32,705 bases of DNA from Solidesulfovibrio magneticus str. Maddingley MBC34 (GCA_000307955.1 ALAO01000118.1:1-32705); one strand, 5' to 3'; shown: positions 1-7,999, numbered from the stretch's first letter. The notes: generated by a model from the sequence alone, not told the origin. A program made the numbers and translations.

Positions 1-20
1 AGGGGGTTACCCCCTCCCGG
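1..20. repeat. G/C-rich palindromic hairpin, probably cut by the window edge
   Basis: Bases 1-15 form a perfect hairpin: AGGGGG, loop TTA, CCCCCT. The hairpin is followed by CCCGG. The same arrangement, a G4-5 arm, a TT-containing loop, a C4-5 arm and then TCCCGG, recurs at 32505-32523, so this looks like one copy of a dispersed repeat. It lies just beyond the modA stop codon and could also help end modA transcription, but there is no U-tract directly behind it. Confidence 0.4.
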
Positions 21-44
21 CCGCCGGAGGCATTCTTCGTTTTC

Positions 45-845
45 TTACGGCAGCGCGACGGCTGCGAAACCGTGATCGGCCAGAATCTGTTGGCCGTCAA
101 CCGACATGAGGTAGAGGGCGAAGCGCCGGGCCTCGGGGGAGGCGTCCTTGAGCACGGCCAGACCGTAGTCGGCCTGGACGGCCAGTTCGGGCGGCAGCTG
201 GGTCATGGTCAGGCCCGGGACGGTCTTGTGCAGGTCGCCGCTGCAGTAGCCCAGGAACACGTCGATCATGCCGGCCTCGAAGGCGGCGGCCACGGGATGC
301 TTGCCGTTGACCGGGGCCGAGTTGTGGGGGCCGCCGACGATCTTGTCGGCCTTGGCGTCGAGGATTTTGGCGCTGCCGGGTTTTACCTTGTCGGCCAGGT
401 CGAACATGACCCAGGCGTAGTCGCCGGCCGGGTCGGCCTTGGGCGTGGAGGTGCCGACGCGCACGGCCGGGTCGAGGAGCACGGACAGCAGGTTTTGGGG
501 CGAGAGTTGCAGCGATTGTTTGCCGGTGGCGCAGAGTTTGTTGCGGGTGAACAGGATGGTGGGCCAAGCCAGACCGTTATTGGCCAGGGCCTCGGGATGG
601 CCGAAGTCGGCCGAGGCCAGCATGTCGGCGTGTTCGCCCTTTTCCAGGCGTTCGCGCAGGACGCCCGAGGGACCGAAGGTGGTGGCGACCGGAATCTTGG
701 TTTGGGCCTCGAAGGCTTTGGCCACGGCGGTCATGGCCTGGCGCAGGCTGCCGGCGGCGTAGACGGTGACGGCGGGATCGGCGGCCAGGGCCGGGGAGGC
801 GGTGAAAAGCAGCGCGGCCAGGGCCAGGGAAACAAGGCGGGACAT
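45..845 (-). CDS. modA: Molybdate-type ABC transporter substrate-binding protein
   Basis: This 266-residue exported binding protein has a clear Sec signal peptide ending in SPALAAD (about residues 1-22). The mature part starts TVYAAGSLRQAM and continues with TTFGPSGVLRERLEKGEHADMLASAD. This is the pattern of ModA/WtpA-type periplasmic proteins, where the AAGSL and GPSG loops hold the oxyanion. The family captures molybdate or tungstate for an inner-membrane ABC permease. No permease or ATPase gene is visible; they may lie beyond the left edge. The ATG is supported by GGAG seven bases upstream. Molybdate or tungstate uptake would suit a sulfate reducer with formate dehydrogenases, but the ligand is inferred. 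Other small-anion binding proteins share the fold. Confidence 0.8.
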   Translation of the reverse strand: MSRLVSLALAALLFTASPALAADPAVTVYAAGSLRQAMTAVAKAFEAQTKIPVATTFGPSGVLRERLEKGEHADMLASADFGHPEALANNGLAWPTILFTRNKLCATGKQSLQLSPQNLLSVLLDPAVRVGTSTPKADPAGDYAWVMFDLADKVKPGSAKILDAKADKIVGGPHNSAPVNGKHPVAAAFEAGMIDVFLGYCSGDLHKTVPGLTMTQLPPELAVQADYGLAVLKDASPEARRFALYLMSVDGQQILADHGFAAVALP

Positions 846-998
846 GGGATTCTCCAGGGTTGCGCAGGCAGGGCGGCAAGCGCCCGCCGCCCGGTTGCGC
901 CGCTCCCGGGCTGGGCCGGGGGCGGCGAGGGATGGGCGGTCGGTCTGGTCGGGCGTCCATGGGCGGTCCGGGGACGTGGCCGGCTTTTCCCGGGCGCT

Positions 999-1496
999 TC
1001 AGGAGCGGAACCGGTCGTCGGAGCGCAGGTCGCCGGCGTTTCGGGCCTTGCCGGCGAACCAGCCGGTGCGCTCGGCCTGCCAGACGTCGAAGCGGGGCAC
1101 GTAGGGCTTGATGTCGAGCACGGGCGTGCCGTCGAGGACGTCGACGTTGCGCAAATGGACGGTGGAACCGTCCACGCCGGCCAGTTCCAGCACGGAAAGG
1201 CCGATGGGGTTGGGGCGCTTGGGTGAACGCGTGGCGAAAATGCCGTGATGGTCGTTGTCGAGGAAGGGCTTGACCATGAGGTCAAAGCCCGTCACCCGAT
1301 GGAGGTGGTAGAGCAAAAAGACATGGGAGAAGCCCTCAAGGTCGGCCAGGCCGGGCACGAAGTCGGCATGGACTTCGACGTGGCCGGCGACGCCGAGGGC
1401 TCCCACGGGTTGGATGGGCATGCCGGCGATGTCCCGGAAGGGGGAACGCAGGATGCCGATGGCGCGGTAGGCGATGTCTTGGGCGGGTGTGTTCAC
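999..1496 (-). CDS. trmO: TrmO/TsaA-like tRNA (N6-threonylcarbamoyladenosine-N6)-methyltransferase
   Basis: This protein of 165 residues matches the TrmO (YaeB/TsaA, UPF0066) family, whose E. coli member methylates t6A37 in tRNA using S-adenosylmethionine. Visible hallmarks are AIGILRSPF at the N-terminus, LEGFSHVFLLYHLHR in the middle, and the diagnostic RSPKRPNPIGLS motif near residue 85. The C-terminal KPYVPRFD segment corresponds to the family's DxKPYxPxxD motif. I chose the GTG at 1496 because GAGG stands eight bases before it. An in-frame ATG at 1526 would add ten residues but has no properly spaced ribosome-binding site. Divergent bacterial members also occur in metal or cofactor contexts, so the tRNA substrate is a family inference. 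Confidence 0.78.
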   Translation of the reverse strand: MNTPAQDIAYRAIGILRSPFRDIAGMPIQPVGALGVAGHVEVHADFVPGLADLEGFSHVFLLYHLHRVTGFDLMVKPFLDNDHHGIFATRSPKRPNPIGLSVLELAGVDGSTVHLRNVDVLDGTPVLDIKPYVPRFDVWQAERTGWFAGKARNAGDLRSDDRFRS

Positions 1497-1711
1497 GGCA
1501 TGTTCCTCGGGCCCTGGCCCGGTCATCCCCTATCAACTTTCGGGCCAGACCGGCCGTCAAACGATTGCAGGGGTTTGCAATGTGTGTCCCGGCGGCCGGG
1601 AACAATTGCGTAGTATCGCCATACAAACTTGTGCGGTGTGTGGCAACCAAATGAAAAGACACGACTTTTAGTATTGCCGTGCCAGTTGCCGCAAAGGGCG
1701 GACGGGAGCGG

Positions 1712-2899
1712 TCAGGAGGCGAGGGAGCCGGGCGGGCAGTCGACGGCGGTTTCGGCCTGGCGCACGCAGTTGCGGGCCTCGTCCTTGGCGGCGAGCAGGG
1801 CCATATCGGCCAGGCGCAGGAAGTCCACGCCGGAGTCGTCCAGGCTGCCCCGGCGGCTGGAGACGCCGATGGTGGCGGTCAGCGGCTCGGGCAGACCGTA
1901 GCTTTCCCAGTCGTGGCAGGCGATGGCGGCGCGTAGGTTTTCGGCGAGCACCGCAGCGCGGTCCGGGGGCGTGCCGGGCATGACGACGCAGAATTCGTCG
2001 CCGCCGATACGGGCCACGAAGCCGAACGCGCTGGCCTCGCGGATGAGGATGCGCCCCAGCTCCACCAGCACTACGTCGCCGGCGGCATGGCCCAGGCGGT
2101 CGTTGACGGCCTTGAAATGGTCGAGGTCAATAAGCGCCAGGCTGGTCCAGTCGTTTCGGGCGGCGGCCCGGGCCAGGGCGGCGGTGAAGGTGGCTTCGAA
2201 CCCCCGCCGGTTGGCCAGGCCGGTCAGGTGGTCGATGTCGGCCAGGCGGCGGATTTCGGCTTCGGAGCGTTCCCGGTGCAGCAGCACGAAGCCCAGGGTG
2301 CAGGCGATGAGGCTTGGGGCGGAAATGAGCAGGGAGTAGGTCTGGACGGGGCCCGGGGCAAAGGGATTGGCGGTGGGATTGCTGCTCAGCAAGGCGGCCG
2401 CGCCGCGAAGCAGGCTGGCTCCGGCTCCCAGGATGTAGCCCATGGCAAAGATGGCGATGACGCGCAGTCGGTACTGGTTGCGCCGGGCCAGGAGCACGGC
2501 GGCCAACATGAGGCATTGGCCGGTATAGAGAGCGTTGGCGAAGATGGCGCGCATCCGAGGCGCGTCCAGCCAGACCGTGAAGATGCCCAGGGCCAGGAGC
2601 AGCGGGAGCACATAGACGACCCGGCTGCGCCGGTTGCCGAAAAAGACGTCCAGGGAGGCGAGGTAGCAGGTCCAGGAGGCGGTGAAGAGCAGGTTGGCCA
2701 AAAGTATGGAAAGGAGGTCGGAAATACTGCCTCGAAGCAGGAAGAGCGGCCCCGAGGCCAGTTGCACGGCCAGGCCGGCGATCCAGAGCCAGGCTCCCCT
2801 GGCTCGGGAATCGGCAAAGGCCACTGCAAGCATGACGGCGATGCAGAGGTTGGTGACGAAGTAGAGAATGATGGTGGTGGGGAAATCCAAGACCGGCAT
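1712..2899 (-). CDS. Membrane-anchored diguanylate cyclase (GGDEF protein)
   Basis: The protein has 395 residues. The first roughly 205 are very hydrophobic, with about six membrane helices in a MASE-like sensory arrangement, and the C-terminal half is a GGDEF domain. The active-site loop ARIGGDEF is intact at residues 297-303, and DHLTGLANRRGF opens the domain, so c-di-GMP synthesis from GTP is expected. The position of the inhibitory I-site, where RxxD would stand just before the VARIGGDEF loop, reads SAFG; feedback inhibition by c-di-GMP is therefore probably absent. The ATG at 2899 begins the first membrane helix. A longer in-frame extension to 3367 runs through the ahcY terminator and into ahcY, so it is not credible. 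The gene appears to be a single transcription unit. Confidence 0.85.
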   Translation of the reverse strand: MPVLDFPTTIILYFVTNLCIAVMLAVAFADSRARGAWLWIAGLAVQLASGPLFLLRGSISDLLSILLANLLFTASWTCYLASLDVFFGNRRSRVVYVLPLLLALGIFTVWLDAPRMRAIFANALYTGQCLMLAAVLLARRNQYRLRVIAIFAMGYILGAGASLLRGAAALLSSNPTANPFAPGPVQTYSLLISAPSLIACTLGFVLLHRERSEAEIRRLADIDHLTGLANRRGFEATFTAALARAAARNDWTSLALIDLDHFKAVNDRLGHAAGDVVLVELGRILIREASAFGFVARIGGDEFCVVMPGTPPDRAAVLAENLRAAIACHDWESYGLPEPLTATIGVSSRRGSLDDSGVDFLRLADMALLAAKDEARNCVRQAETAVDCPPGSLAS

Positions 2900-2966
2900 G
2901 GGCGGTGGGTAATATGAAACCCTAGTCCGCGCAAGGGTTGTTGTGTTTTTTGCTTCCCGCGTTGCC

Positions 2967-3004
2967 AAAAAAGCGAGGCCGCCGCGACTAATGCCGCGAC
3001 GGCC
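2967..3004 (-). terminator. Rho-independent terminator after ahcY
   Basis: A ten-bp stem (2977-2986 with 2995-3004, one C/A mismatch, eight-base loop) lies 50 bp past the ahcY stop. Read on the minus strand it is followed after four bases by six T residues (2967-2972 on the complement). It separates the sahR-ahcY operon from the diguanylate cyclase gene. Confidence 0.7.
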
Positions 3005-3054
3005 CCGGTCCGAAACGGGAGGGCAATCCCTGTTCGGAAAGGATAGCGTGTCGC

Positions 3055-4479
3055 CTAGTAGCGGTAGTGGTCGGGCTTGTAGGGGCCGGCCGCGTCGATG
3101 TTGAGGTAGGCGGACTGGGCCGGGGTCAGGGTTTCGAGCTTGGCCCCGAGACGGGCGAGGTGCAGCCGGGCCACTTCCTCGTCCAAGAGCTTGGGCAGGG
3201 TGTAGACGCCGACCTTGTAATCCTTGGTGGCCAGCTCGATCTGGGCCAGGGCCTGGTTGGTAAACGAGTTGGACATGACGAAGCTCGGGTGGCCGGTGGC
3301 GCAGCCGAGGTTCACCAGACGGCCTTCGGCCAGCATGAGGATGGAATTGCCCGAAGCCATGGTCCATTTGTCGACCAGGGGCTTGATCGTATTCTTTTTG
3401 CAGTGCGGGGTGGTCTCCAGGTAGGCCACGGCGATTTCGGAGTCGAAATGGCCGATGTTGCAGACAATGGCCCCGTCGCGCATTTTTTCCATGTGCGCGC
3501 CGGTGATGACGTCGCAGCAGCCGGTGGAGGTGACGAAGATGTCGCCCTGGGAGCAGGCCTCGTCCATGGTGGTGACTTCGTAGCCTTCCATGGCCGCCTG
3601 CAAGGCGCAGATGGGGTCGATCTCGGTGATCAGCACGCGCGCGCCAAAGCCTTTCATGGAGTGGGCGCAGCCCTTGCCCACGTCGCCGTAGCCGGCCACG
3701 ACCACGACCTTGCCGGCCACCATGACGTCGGTGGCCCGCTTGATGCCGTCGGCCAGGGACTCGCGGCAGCCGTAGAGGTTGTCGAACTTCGACTTGGTGA
3801 CCGAGTCGTTGACGTTAATGGCCGGGAACAGCAGTTCGCCAGCCTGCATCATCTGGTAGAGGCGATGCACGCCGGTGGTGGTCTCCTCGGACACGCCGCG
3901 AATCTTCTTGGCCATGCGCTCGAACCGGCCGGCGTCGGCGGCCACGACCGCCTTGATGCGGTCCATGATGATGGCCATTTCCTTATTGTCGGTGGGGGCG
4001 TTCAGGACTTTGGCGTCCTTGGCGCATTTGACGCCGTGGTGGATAAAGAGCGTGGCGTCGCCGCCGTCGTCCACGATGAGGTCCGGGCCGGCGCCGTCGG
4101 GCCAGGTCAGCGCCATCTCGGTGCACCACCAGTAGTCTTCCAGGGTCTCGCCCTTCCAGGCGTAGACGGCGGCCAGGCCGTCGGCGGCGATGGCGGCGGC
4201 GGCGTGGTCCTGGGTCGAGTAGATGTTGCACGAGGCCCAGCGCAGGTCCGCGCCCAGGGCGTGGAGGCATTTGATGAGCATGGCGGTCTGGATGGTCATG
4301 TGCAGGGAGCCGGTGACGCGCAGGCCGGCCAGGGGCTTGGCCTCGCCGTACTTGGCGATGACGGCCATAAGTCCCGGCATCTCGTTTTCGGACAGCTGCA
4401 TTTCCTTGCGGCCCCAATCGGCCTGGGCCATGTCGGCGACCATGTAGGGCAGGGAGAGATCAAGGGGTTTGACGCTCAT
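3055..4479 (-). CDS. ahcY: Adenosylhomocysteinase (S-adenosyl-L-homocysteine hydrolase)
   Basis: This cytosolic enzyme of 474 residues splits S-adenosylhomocysteine into adenosine and homocysteine, removing the inhibitory product of all SAM-dependent methylations. Characteristic segments are [14 protein letters not shown] and [14 protein letters not shown] in the substrate domain, the [14 protein letters not shown]-binding loop, [23 protein letters not shown], and the classic C-terminal KPDHYRY, in which Lys and Tyr complete the cofactor site of the neighbouring subunit. The length, about 474 rather than about 430, fits the bacterial form with an extra internal segment. AGGAG stands eight bases before the ATG. 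Only 15 bp separate it from the upstream regulator gene, so the two are one operon ending at the terminator near 2977. Confidence 0.97.
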   Translation of the reverse strand: MSVKPLDLSLPYMVADMAQADWGRKEMQLSENEMPGLMAVIAKYGEAKPLAGLRVTGSLHMTIQTAMLIKCLHALGADLRWASCNIYSTQDHAAAAIAADGLAAVYAWKGETLEDYWWCTEMALTWPDGAGPDLIVDDGGDATLFIHHGVKCAKDAKVLNAPTDNKEMAIIMDRIKAVVAADAGRFERMAKKIRGVSEETTTGVHRLYQMMQAGELLFPAINVNDSVTKSKFDNLYGCRESLADGIKRATDVMVAGKVVVVAGYGDVGKGCAHSMKGFGARVLITEIDPICALQAAMEGYEVTTMDEACSQGDIFVTSTGCCDVITGAHMEKMRDGAIVCNIGHFDSEIAVAYLETTPHCKKNTIKPLVDKWTMASGNSILMLAEGRLVNLGCATGHPSFVMSNSFTNQALAQIELATKDYKVGVYTLPKLLDEEVARLHLARLGAKLETLTPAQSAYLNIDAAGPYKPDHYRY

Positions 4480-4494
4480 GGGCGGCTCCTTTTT

Positions 4495-5427
4495 CTATGC
4501 GGGTTGGCGGGGCGTCGCCACGGCGCGGGCGGCGACGAGCCCGTTATTGACAGGATGTTCGGACCACTGTGCCAAGTCAAAACCGGCGCGGTGCAGCCAT
4601 TCGACCAGCTTTTCGCGGGAAAAGCCCAGCCAGCGGTCGCCGAAACGGCGTCGCATGGCTTCGTCCTCGTGGGGGGCGAAGTCGATGACCACCAGCCGTC
4701 CGTCCGGGGCCAGCACGCGCCGGGCCTCGGCCAGGGCGGCGGCCGGATCGGGCAGATGGTGCAGCGTCAGGCAAATAACGGCGAAGGCGGCCTCGCCATC
4801 GGCCATGGGCAGGTGTTCCAGTTCGCCCATGCGCACGCTGACCGGCAGGCCGGCCGTGCGGCGTTCGGCCAGGGCCAGCATGGAGGGCGAGCTGTCCACG
4901 CCGATGACGGCGCTGGCGTGTTCGGCCAGCACCGGGAGCAGATCGCCCGGACCGCAGCCCAGGTCGGCGGCGGCGGCCATCCGTTCGGGCATGACCTCGC
5001 GCACCAGGGCGGCCGGGTCGAGATCGCCCAGCACTTCGCGGCGAAGGGCGGCCCAATCGGCAGCGATGTCATTGAAAAAGCGGCGCGTTTCCAGCCGGCG
5101 CTGGCGCAGCACGGCGTCCACGGCGGCCAGATCGGCGTCGTTGCCGGCGGCGTCGAGAAACGGGCCAAGGCAGCCGAGAAACGCGGCGGCCGGGCCGGCG
5201 GTCACGGCGCTGTAAAAGGTCCAGGCCCCTTCGCGCCGGCTGCAAAGCAACCCGCAGCCGACGAGGATGGCGAGGTGTCGCGACACGCGGGACTGCCCCA
5301 TGTCGAGGACGGCGGTGATTTCGCCCACGGACAGTTCATGGCGCGAGAGCACGCGGACGAGGCGCAAGCGCGTTTCGTCGGCCAAGGCCTTGAACCAGGG
5401 GAGGGGTGTGGCGTCGCTTTTGAGCAT
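4495..5427 (-). CDS. sahR: ArsR-family regulator fused to a SAM-methyltransferase fold (SahR-like)
   Basis: The 310-residue protein joins an N-terminal ArsR winged helix (residues 8-75; ADETRLRLVRVL, then recognition segment SRVSRHLAIL) to a class I methyltransferase-like domain from about residue 150. Motif I is ADLGCGPGD at 154-162, followed by VIGVDSSPSML and LTLHHLPDP. The ArsR part has no cysteine pair of the metal-sensing type. In Proteobacteria including Desulfovibrio, SahR has this architecture and represses SAH-recycling genes, with SAH as the effector. The gene sits immediately upstream of ahcY and carries a palindrome over its own start, both of which fit SahR. AGGA nine bases before the ATG lies inside that palindrome. 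A true methyltransferase activity cannot be excluded. Confidence 0.85.
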   Translation of the reverse strand: MLKSDATPLPWFKALADETRLRLVRVLSRHELSVGEITAVLDMGQSRVSRHLAILVGCGLLCSRREGAWTFYSAVTAGPAAAFLGCLGPFLDAAGNDADLAAVDAVLRQRRLETRRFFNDIAADWAALRREVLGDLDPAALVREVMPERMAAAADLGCGPGDLLPVLAEHASAVIGVDSSPSMLALAERRTAGLPVSVRMGELEHLPMADGEAAFAVICLTLHHLPDPAAALAEARRVLAPDGRLVVIDFAPHEDEAMRRRFGDRWLGFSREKLVEWLHRAGFDLAQWSEHPVNNGLVAARAVATPRQPA

Positions 5428-5447
5428 ATCAAGATATCCTGATATGC
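5424..5447. promoter_or_regulatory. Putative SahR operator overlapping the sahR start codon
   Basis: A 24-bp palindrome pairs at 11 of 12 positions (half-site GCATATCAAGAT, the only mismatch at 5432/5439). It covers the sahR ATG (5425-5427) and the AGGA ribosome-binding site, and begins directly downstream of the predicted -10 element. A bound repressor would block transcription initiation or early elongation of sahR-ahcY. That SahR itself binds here is inferred from position and symmetry. Confidence 0.7.
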
Positions 5448-5448
5448 G

Positions 5449-5477
5449 GGTTTAGTGATTTTTTGGGGGGAGGTCAA
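5449..5477 (-). promoter_or_regulatory. Candidate sigma70-type promoter of sahR-ahcY
   Basis: On the minus strand TTGACC (5477-5472) is followed after 17 bp by TAAACC (5454-5449). The -35 is good and the -10 weak. Transcription would start within the palindrome at 5424-5447, giving a very short leader and classic operator placement. Confidence 0.45.
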
Positions 5478-5577
5478 GGGGATTTCGGCCAAGCCAGTGT
5501 CTTGCTCGGGAGTCGAAGAGTGGTTGTTGGACTGCGGCTATCAGGGCTGCGAGTCTATGCCTGCGGTACTTTCGCAG

Positions 5578-6438
5578 CTATAAAAGTTTTACTTTGTAAA
5601 TGATTTTTTTAATGAGTATTGCTTGCTGGTTGTAAATAACAAAGCAGAATTTCCCATATGGCGTGGATTCATATGGTATTGTCGAAGCATATTTGTTGTT
5701 AAAGAAGATAGATAACCTATTTCCAACTCTGTGGAGGGTTATCATGTTTGTTGCGCCATTTCCAGGGATGATGTTTTCGCATCGAATCCAGTCAGAAATG
5801 ACAGCTGTTTTCCCATTGATTGTTTTTGTAATTCTATATTTTCCATTTCCTGACAATAGTATGTTGTAGCTGTAGCGTGGTTCCTTGTTAAATCCGAGAA
5901 AGAGGCCGTATCCAAAGTCGAGAGTGCCGCTCGATTTTGTGATTTCAGTAGAGAGGAGAAAGTCTTCATCTGGTTTAAATCCTATAGATAAACTTGTCCA
6001 CCAGTTGCCTTCCGTGCTTTTGTGTTCAAAATAATAAGCATTCTTTTGAACAGACAGCAGGACATCCTTGTCCTCCCTCGTGAGCCAATTGTTTTCGTTG
6101 TTCTTGAAATCATCCGTGAAGACTGTTCGATATTCTCGATCGTTCTGTAGTATCTTTTCGTTGGCTGAAGTAGTGTTCTCTTTGTCGTTCGATGAGCTCA
6201 GTCCATGTTTTGCAGTTCGAGAGGAGTCTTCATGTGGTTGCTTCGAAGAATGTGTTTTGTGTCGATCTCCAGGAGCTTCTTTGGAAGTGGGCTTGTTTTG
6301 GCTCCCGCCCGGTGTCCCCATAAGTGCTTTGGGGAGTGTCGCCTGTTCCGGTTCGGTATCGCACCAAGCGGAGTTGTAGGGGGAAAGGAACATGCCAACC
6401 AAGCAGGTTGCAGTTATGAAAATTTTACAACGGTCCAT
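5578..6438 (-). CDS. Exported AT-rich protein with predicted lectin/LamG-like C-terminal domain
   Basis: I do not recognise a named family with certainty. The 286-residue product starts with a signal peptide (residues 1-26, hydrophobic ITATCLVGMFL, possible cleavage near SAWC). A low-complexity Ser/Lys/Asn/Thr-rich stretch follows (about 30-100). The C-terminal region of roughly 170 residues begins VFTDDFKNNENNWLT and alternates beta-strand-like segments (FGYGLFLGFN, YSYNILLSGNGKYRI, NRLSIFFNN). That pattern resembles concanavalin-like jelly-roll domains. The ATG at 6438 was chosen because it directly precedes the signal sequence and lies two bases past the upstream gene's stop. An ATG at 6516 is possible but would put 26 charged residues before the signal. 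Base composition is far more AT-rich than the flanks, suggesting transfer. It is probably cotranscribed with the CsgG-like gene. Confidence 0.6.
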   Translation of the reverse strand: MDRCKIFITATCLVGMFLSPYNSAWCDTEPEQATLPKALMGTPGGSQNKPTSKEAPGDRHKTHSSKQPHEDSSRTAKHGLSSSNDKENTTSANEKILQNDREYRTVFTDDFKNNENNWLTREDKDVLLSVQKNAYYFEHKSTEGNWWTSLSIGFKPDEDFLLSTEITKSSGTLDFGYGLFLGFNKEPRYSYNILLSGNGKYRITKTINGKTAVISDWIRCENIIPGNGATNMITLHRVGNRLSIFFNNKYASTIPYESTPYGKFCFVIYNQQAILIKKIIYKVKLL

Positions 6439-6440
6439 AG

Positions 6441-7214
6441 CTAATAAATTATTTTTGTTACAGAGTGGTACTTTGTCGTCTCGAGGTCGTTGTTCTTTGA
6501 CCATTTTGTTGAGCATCCCGTGACGTTGACTTCAAAGCCCTTGTTCGTGCGTTTTAGCTGCATACAATTGCTTGGACTCCTGGTCGTCTTTATTCCGAAA
6601 TTCGGATTGAGCCAGAGTTTTTCGTCTTTGTCGACAAGCATGGCTTCCGGAGAAACCCAGCAGGTTTGTCCGGTAACTGTCTGGTCGATGTTTTGAATAA
6701 ACATTTCAGTGATATGGTCGGTAATGAACTTGCAGGCGTTAAAGAGATTCTCGAGGTCATTTTTTGAAAAAGAACCCTGGGCAATTTCTATTTTTCCGTC
6801 TGAGACGCGAATAAGTCTAGCATCTATCCGAATGGCTTCTTTGTGTTCCGTTAGTGATCCTGAAATTACATAGGTAGCGCCTGAAAGTTGACCAATCTTT
6901 TGAGCAACCGTAGTTGAGGACTTGCCTGATTCGCCAAACTCCATCTCTTCAAGAAGTTTCTGAACCAGTGTGCGTTCAACCACATCGTATGCTCCTGTAT
7001 TTACGGCGCAGGTAGTCATGAATTCCGAGATAATTCGACCTTTTGTGGAGTCTTTTCCCTCGCTCGAGAGACTGTCAAATTGCAATATAGCTATTTTTAC
7101 AGGGCTATTCCCCTCGGTGGTCAAGGTGTAGCCTGGGAGTGTTGTCGTAACTATTTGCACGAAAATAATAAAGTAAACAAAAAGAGCATGTGTATGGTGT
7201 GACATAACTGCCAT
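6441..7214 (-). CDS. Exported CsgG-like protein
   Basis: The 257-residue product has an N-terminal hydrophobic signal segment (FVYFIIFVQIVTTTLPG) and then a CsgG-like fold. VKIAILQFDSLS is the first strand, VVERTLVQKLLEEMEF matches the family's VVERxxLxxLLxE helix, and AQKIGQLSGATYVISGSLTEH matches the GxLLGADyvvxGsvxe segment. CsgG-family proteins form outer-membrane secretion pores or periplasmic accessory factors (FlgO, LpoB-like). No lipobox cysteine is evident, so pore formation is doubtful. The last 70 residues (CWVSPEAMLV onward) are a separate segment I do not recognise. The start could be 7214 or 7205. An ATG at 7268 is disfavoured because a strong promoter spans 7259-7287. The gene lies in the AT-rich island and runs into the following exported-protein gene. 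Confidence 0.6.
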   Translation of the reverse strand: MAVMSHHTHALFVYFIIFVQIVTTTLPGYTLTTEGNSPVKIAILQFDSLSSEGKDSTKGRIISEFMTTCAVNTGAYDVVERTLVQKLLEEMEFGESGKSSTTVAQKIGQLSGATYVISGSLTEHKEAIRIDARLIRVSDGKIEIAQGSFSKNDLENLFNACKFITDHITEMFIQNIDQTVTGQTCWVSPEAMLVDKDEKLWLNPNFGIKTTRSPSNCMQLKRTNKGFEVNVTGCSTKWSKNNDLETTKYHSVTKIIY

Positions 7215-7258
7215 GTAAACTGTTTTGATTGTTTGGTTTTGTGTAAAAATGTGCACAG

Positions 7259-7287
7259 ATATTATCATGATGTATTTCTGCGGTCAA
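7259..7287 (-). promoter_or_regulatory. Sigma70-type promoter of the AT-rich gene pair
   Basis: Minus-strand TTGACC (7287-7282), 17-bp spacer, TAATAT (7264-7259) is close to consensus (5/6 and 5/6). Transcription would begin near 7252, upstream of the ATGs at 7214 and 7205. This argues against translation from 7268. Confidence 0.6.
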
Positions 7288-7555
7288 GGGAGTGTCATGA
7301 TCGAATACACAACGGAACGTAAAGTTGTTATGGGGCAGGACGGTATCTACAAATTGGCCTAGGGTTTTCTTGGACACCACCTTGGTGGTATGGAAAAGCC
7401 GTCCTGCGGCCCGGCCGCGCCGCAATCCTCGTCGCCCGCACGCCCATGCCCACGTCTTCTCCGCCTCTTTCCCCGCGCCGTTTGACGATGGCGGCTGCCT
7501 CGTCGTATGGAGTTTGTTCCCAAACTCGGCCGCGCAACCCGCAGAGGGCGCTTTC
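7288..7555. other. Gap between the AT-rich island and the receiver gene, with nested inverted repeats
   Basis: No gene is supported. AT-rich composition ends near 7335 and GC-rich sequence resumes, marking the island border. An eight-bp inverted repeat (CAGGACGG at 7336-7343, CCGTCCTG at 7399-7406) encloses a perfect ACCACC-TT-GGTGGT hairpin at 7376-7389. The structure could be a leader RNA of the receiver gene or coincidence. Confidence 0.35.
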
Positions 7556-7936
7556 ATGGGCAATGGCGGAAAAATTCTGGTCGCGGACGATTCCGTGGTC
7601 ATGCAGAACGTGCTGCGGAAGATTCTTCTCGGCATCGGCTGCCGGGACGTGCGCACCGTGGCCAACGGGCAGGCGGCCTGGGAGCTGCTGGAAAGCGAGA
7701 AGGACTTCGAGCTGGTGTTCGCCGATCTGCGCATGCCCAGGCTTTCCGGCCTGGCGCTTTTGGACAGGATTCGCCAGACGCCGGCCATGCAGGCCCTGCC
7801 CGTGGTCATCATCAGCAGCGAGGCCGATCCGGCATGCATCCTGGAGGCCGGCAAGCACAACGCCACCGCCTATGTGGTCAAGCCGTTCTCCGTCGAAAAA
7901 ATCTCCTGCGTCGTCAAAAACATCCTGGAACGCTAG
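7556..7936 (+). CDS. Stand-alone CheY-like response-regulator receiver
   Basis: The protein has 126 residues and is a complete receiver domain without an output domain. The acidic pair is D11/D12 (ILVADDS), the phospho-acceptor is D57 (FELVFADLRMP), the switch serine lies in VVIISSEAD, and the conserved lysine is in AYVVKPFS. Such single-domain regulators act by protein contact or as phosphate shuttles between kinases and HPt domains. The ATG at 7556 was chosen because the receiver fold begins five residues later and GAGGG stands about nine bases upstream; a longer in-frame extension is GC-rich noise. It converges with the HPt-containing hybrid kinase gene, a plausible phosphorelay partner. 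Confidence 0.88.
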   Translation: MGNGGKILVADDSVVMQNVLRKILLGIGCRDVRTVANGQAAWELLESEKDFELVFADLRMPRLSGLALLDRIRQTPAMQALPVVIISSEADPACILEAGKHNATAYVVKPFSVEKISCVVKNILER

Positions 7937-7962
7937 CCGGCCGCCCGGCTTCGGCGGGCCGG
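7937..7962. terminator. G/C hairpin between convergent genes
   Basis: CCGGCC (7937-7942) pairs with GGCCGG (7957-7962) and an inner GCC/GGC extends the stem. It begins right after the receiver stop codon and sits between convergent genes, so a bidirectional terminator is likely. There is no U-tract on either side. Confidence 0.35.
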
Positions 7963-7999
7963 GGGATCGCGTCAGGCGCGCCGGCCGCCGCCGACGCGG

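Noticed and set aside
1668-1676. TTTTAGTAT-like strings at 1668, 17655, about 27484 (complement) and near 29635
   Set aside because: Short AT-rich words in different orientations and distances relative to genes; no consistent arrangement as a regulator site.
4480-4494. SAH riboswitch before ahcY
   Set aside because: Only 15 bp separate the two genes and the sahR leader is very short, leaving no room for the aptamer; a protein operator is present instead.
3067-5442. A 791-codon open frame on the plus strand
   Set aside because: It is antisense to sahR and ahcY, is made of Gly/Val/His-rich low-complexity sequence, and has no family motifs. High GC content removes stop codons on the opposite strand.
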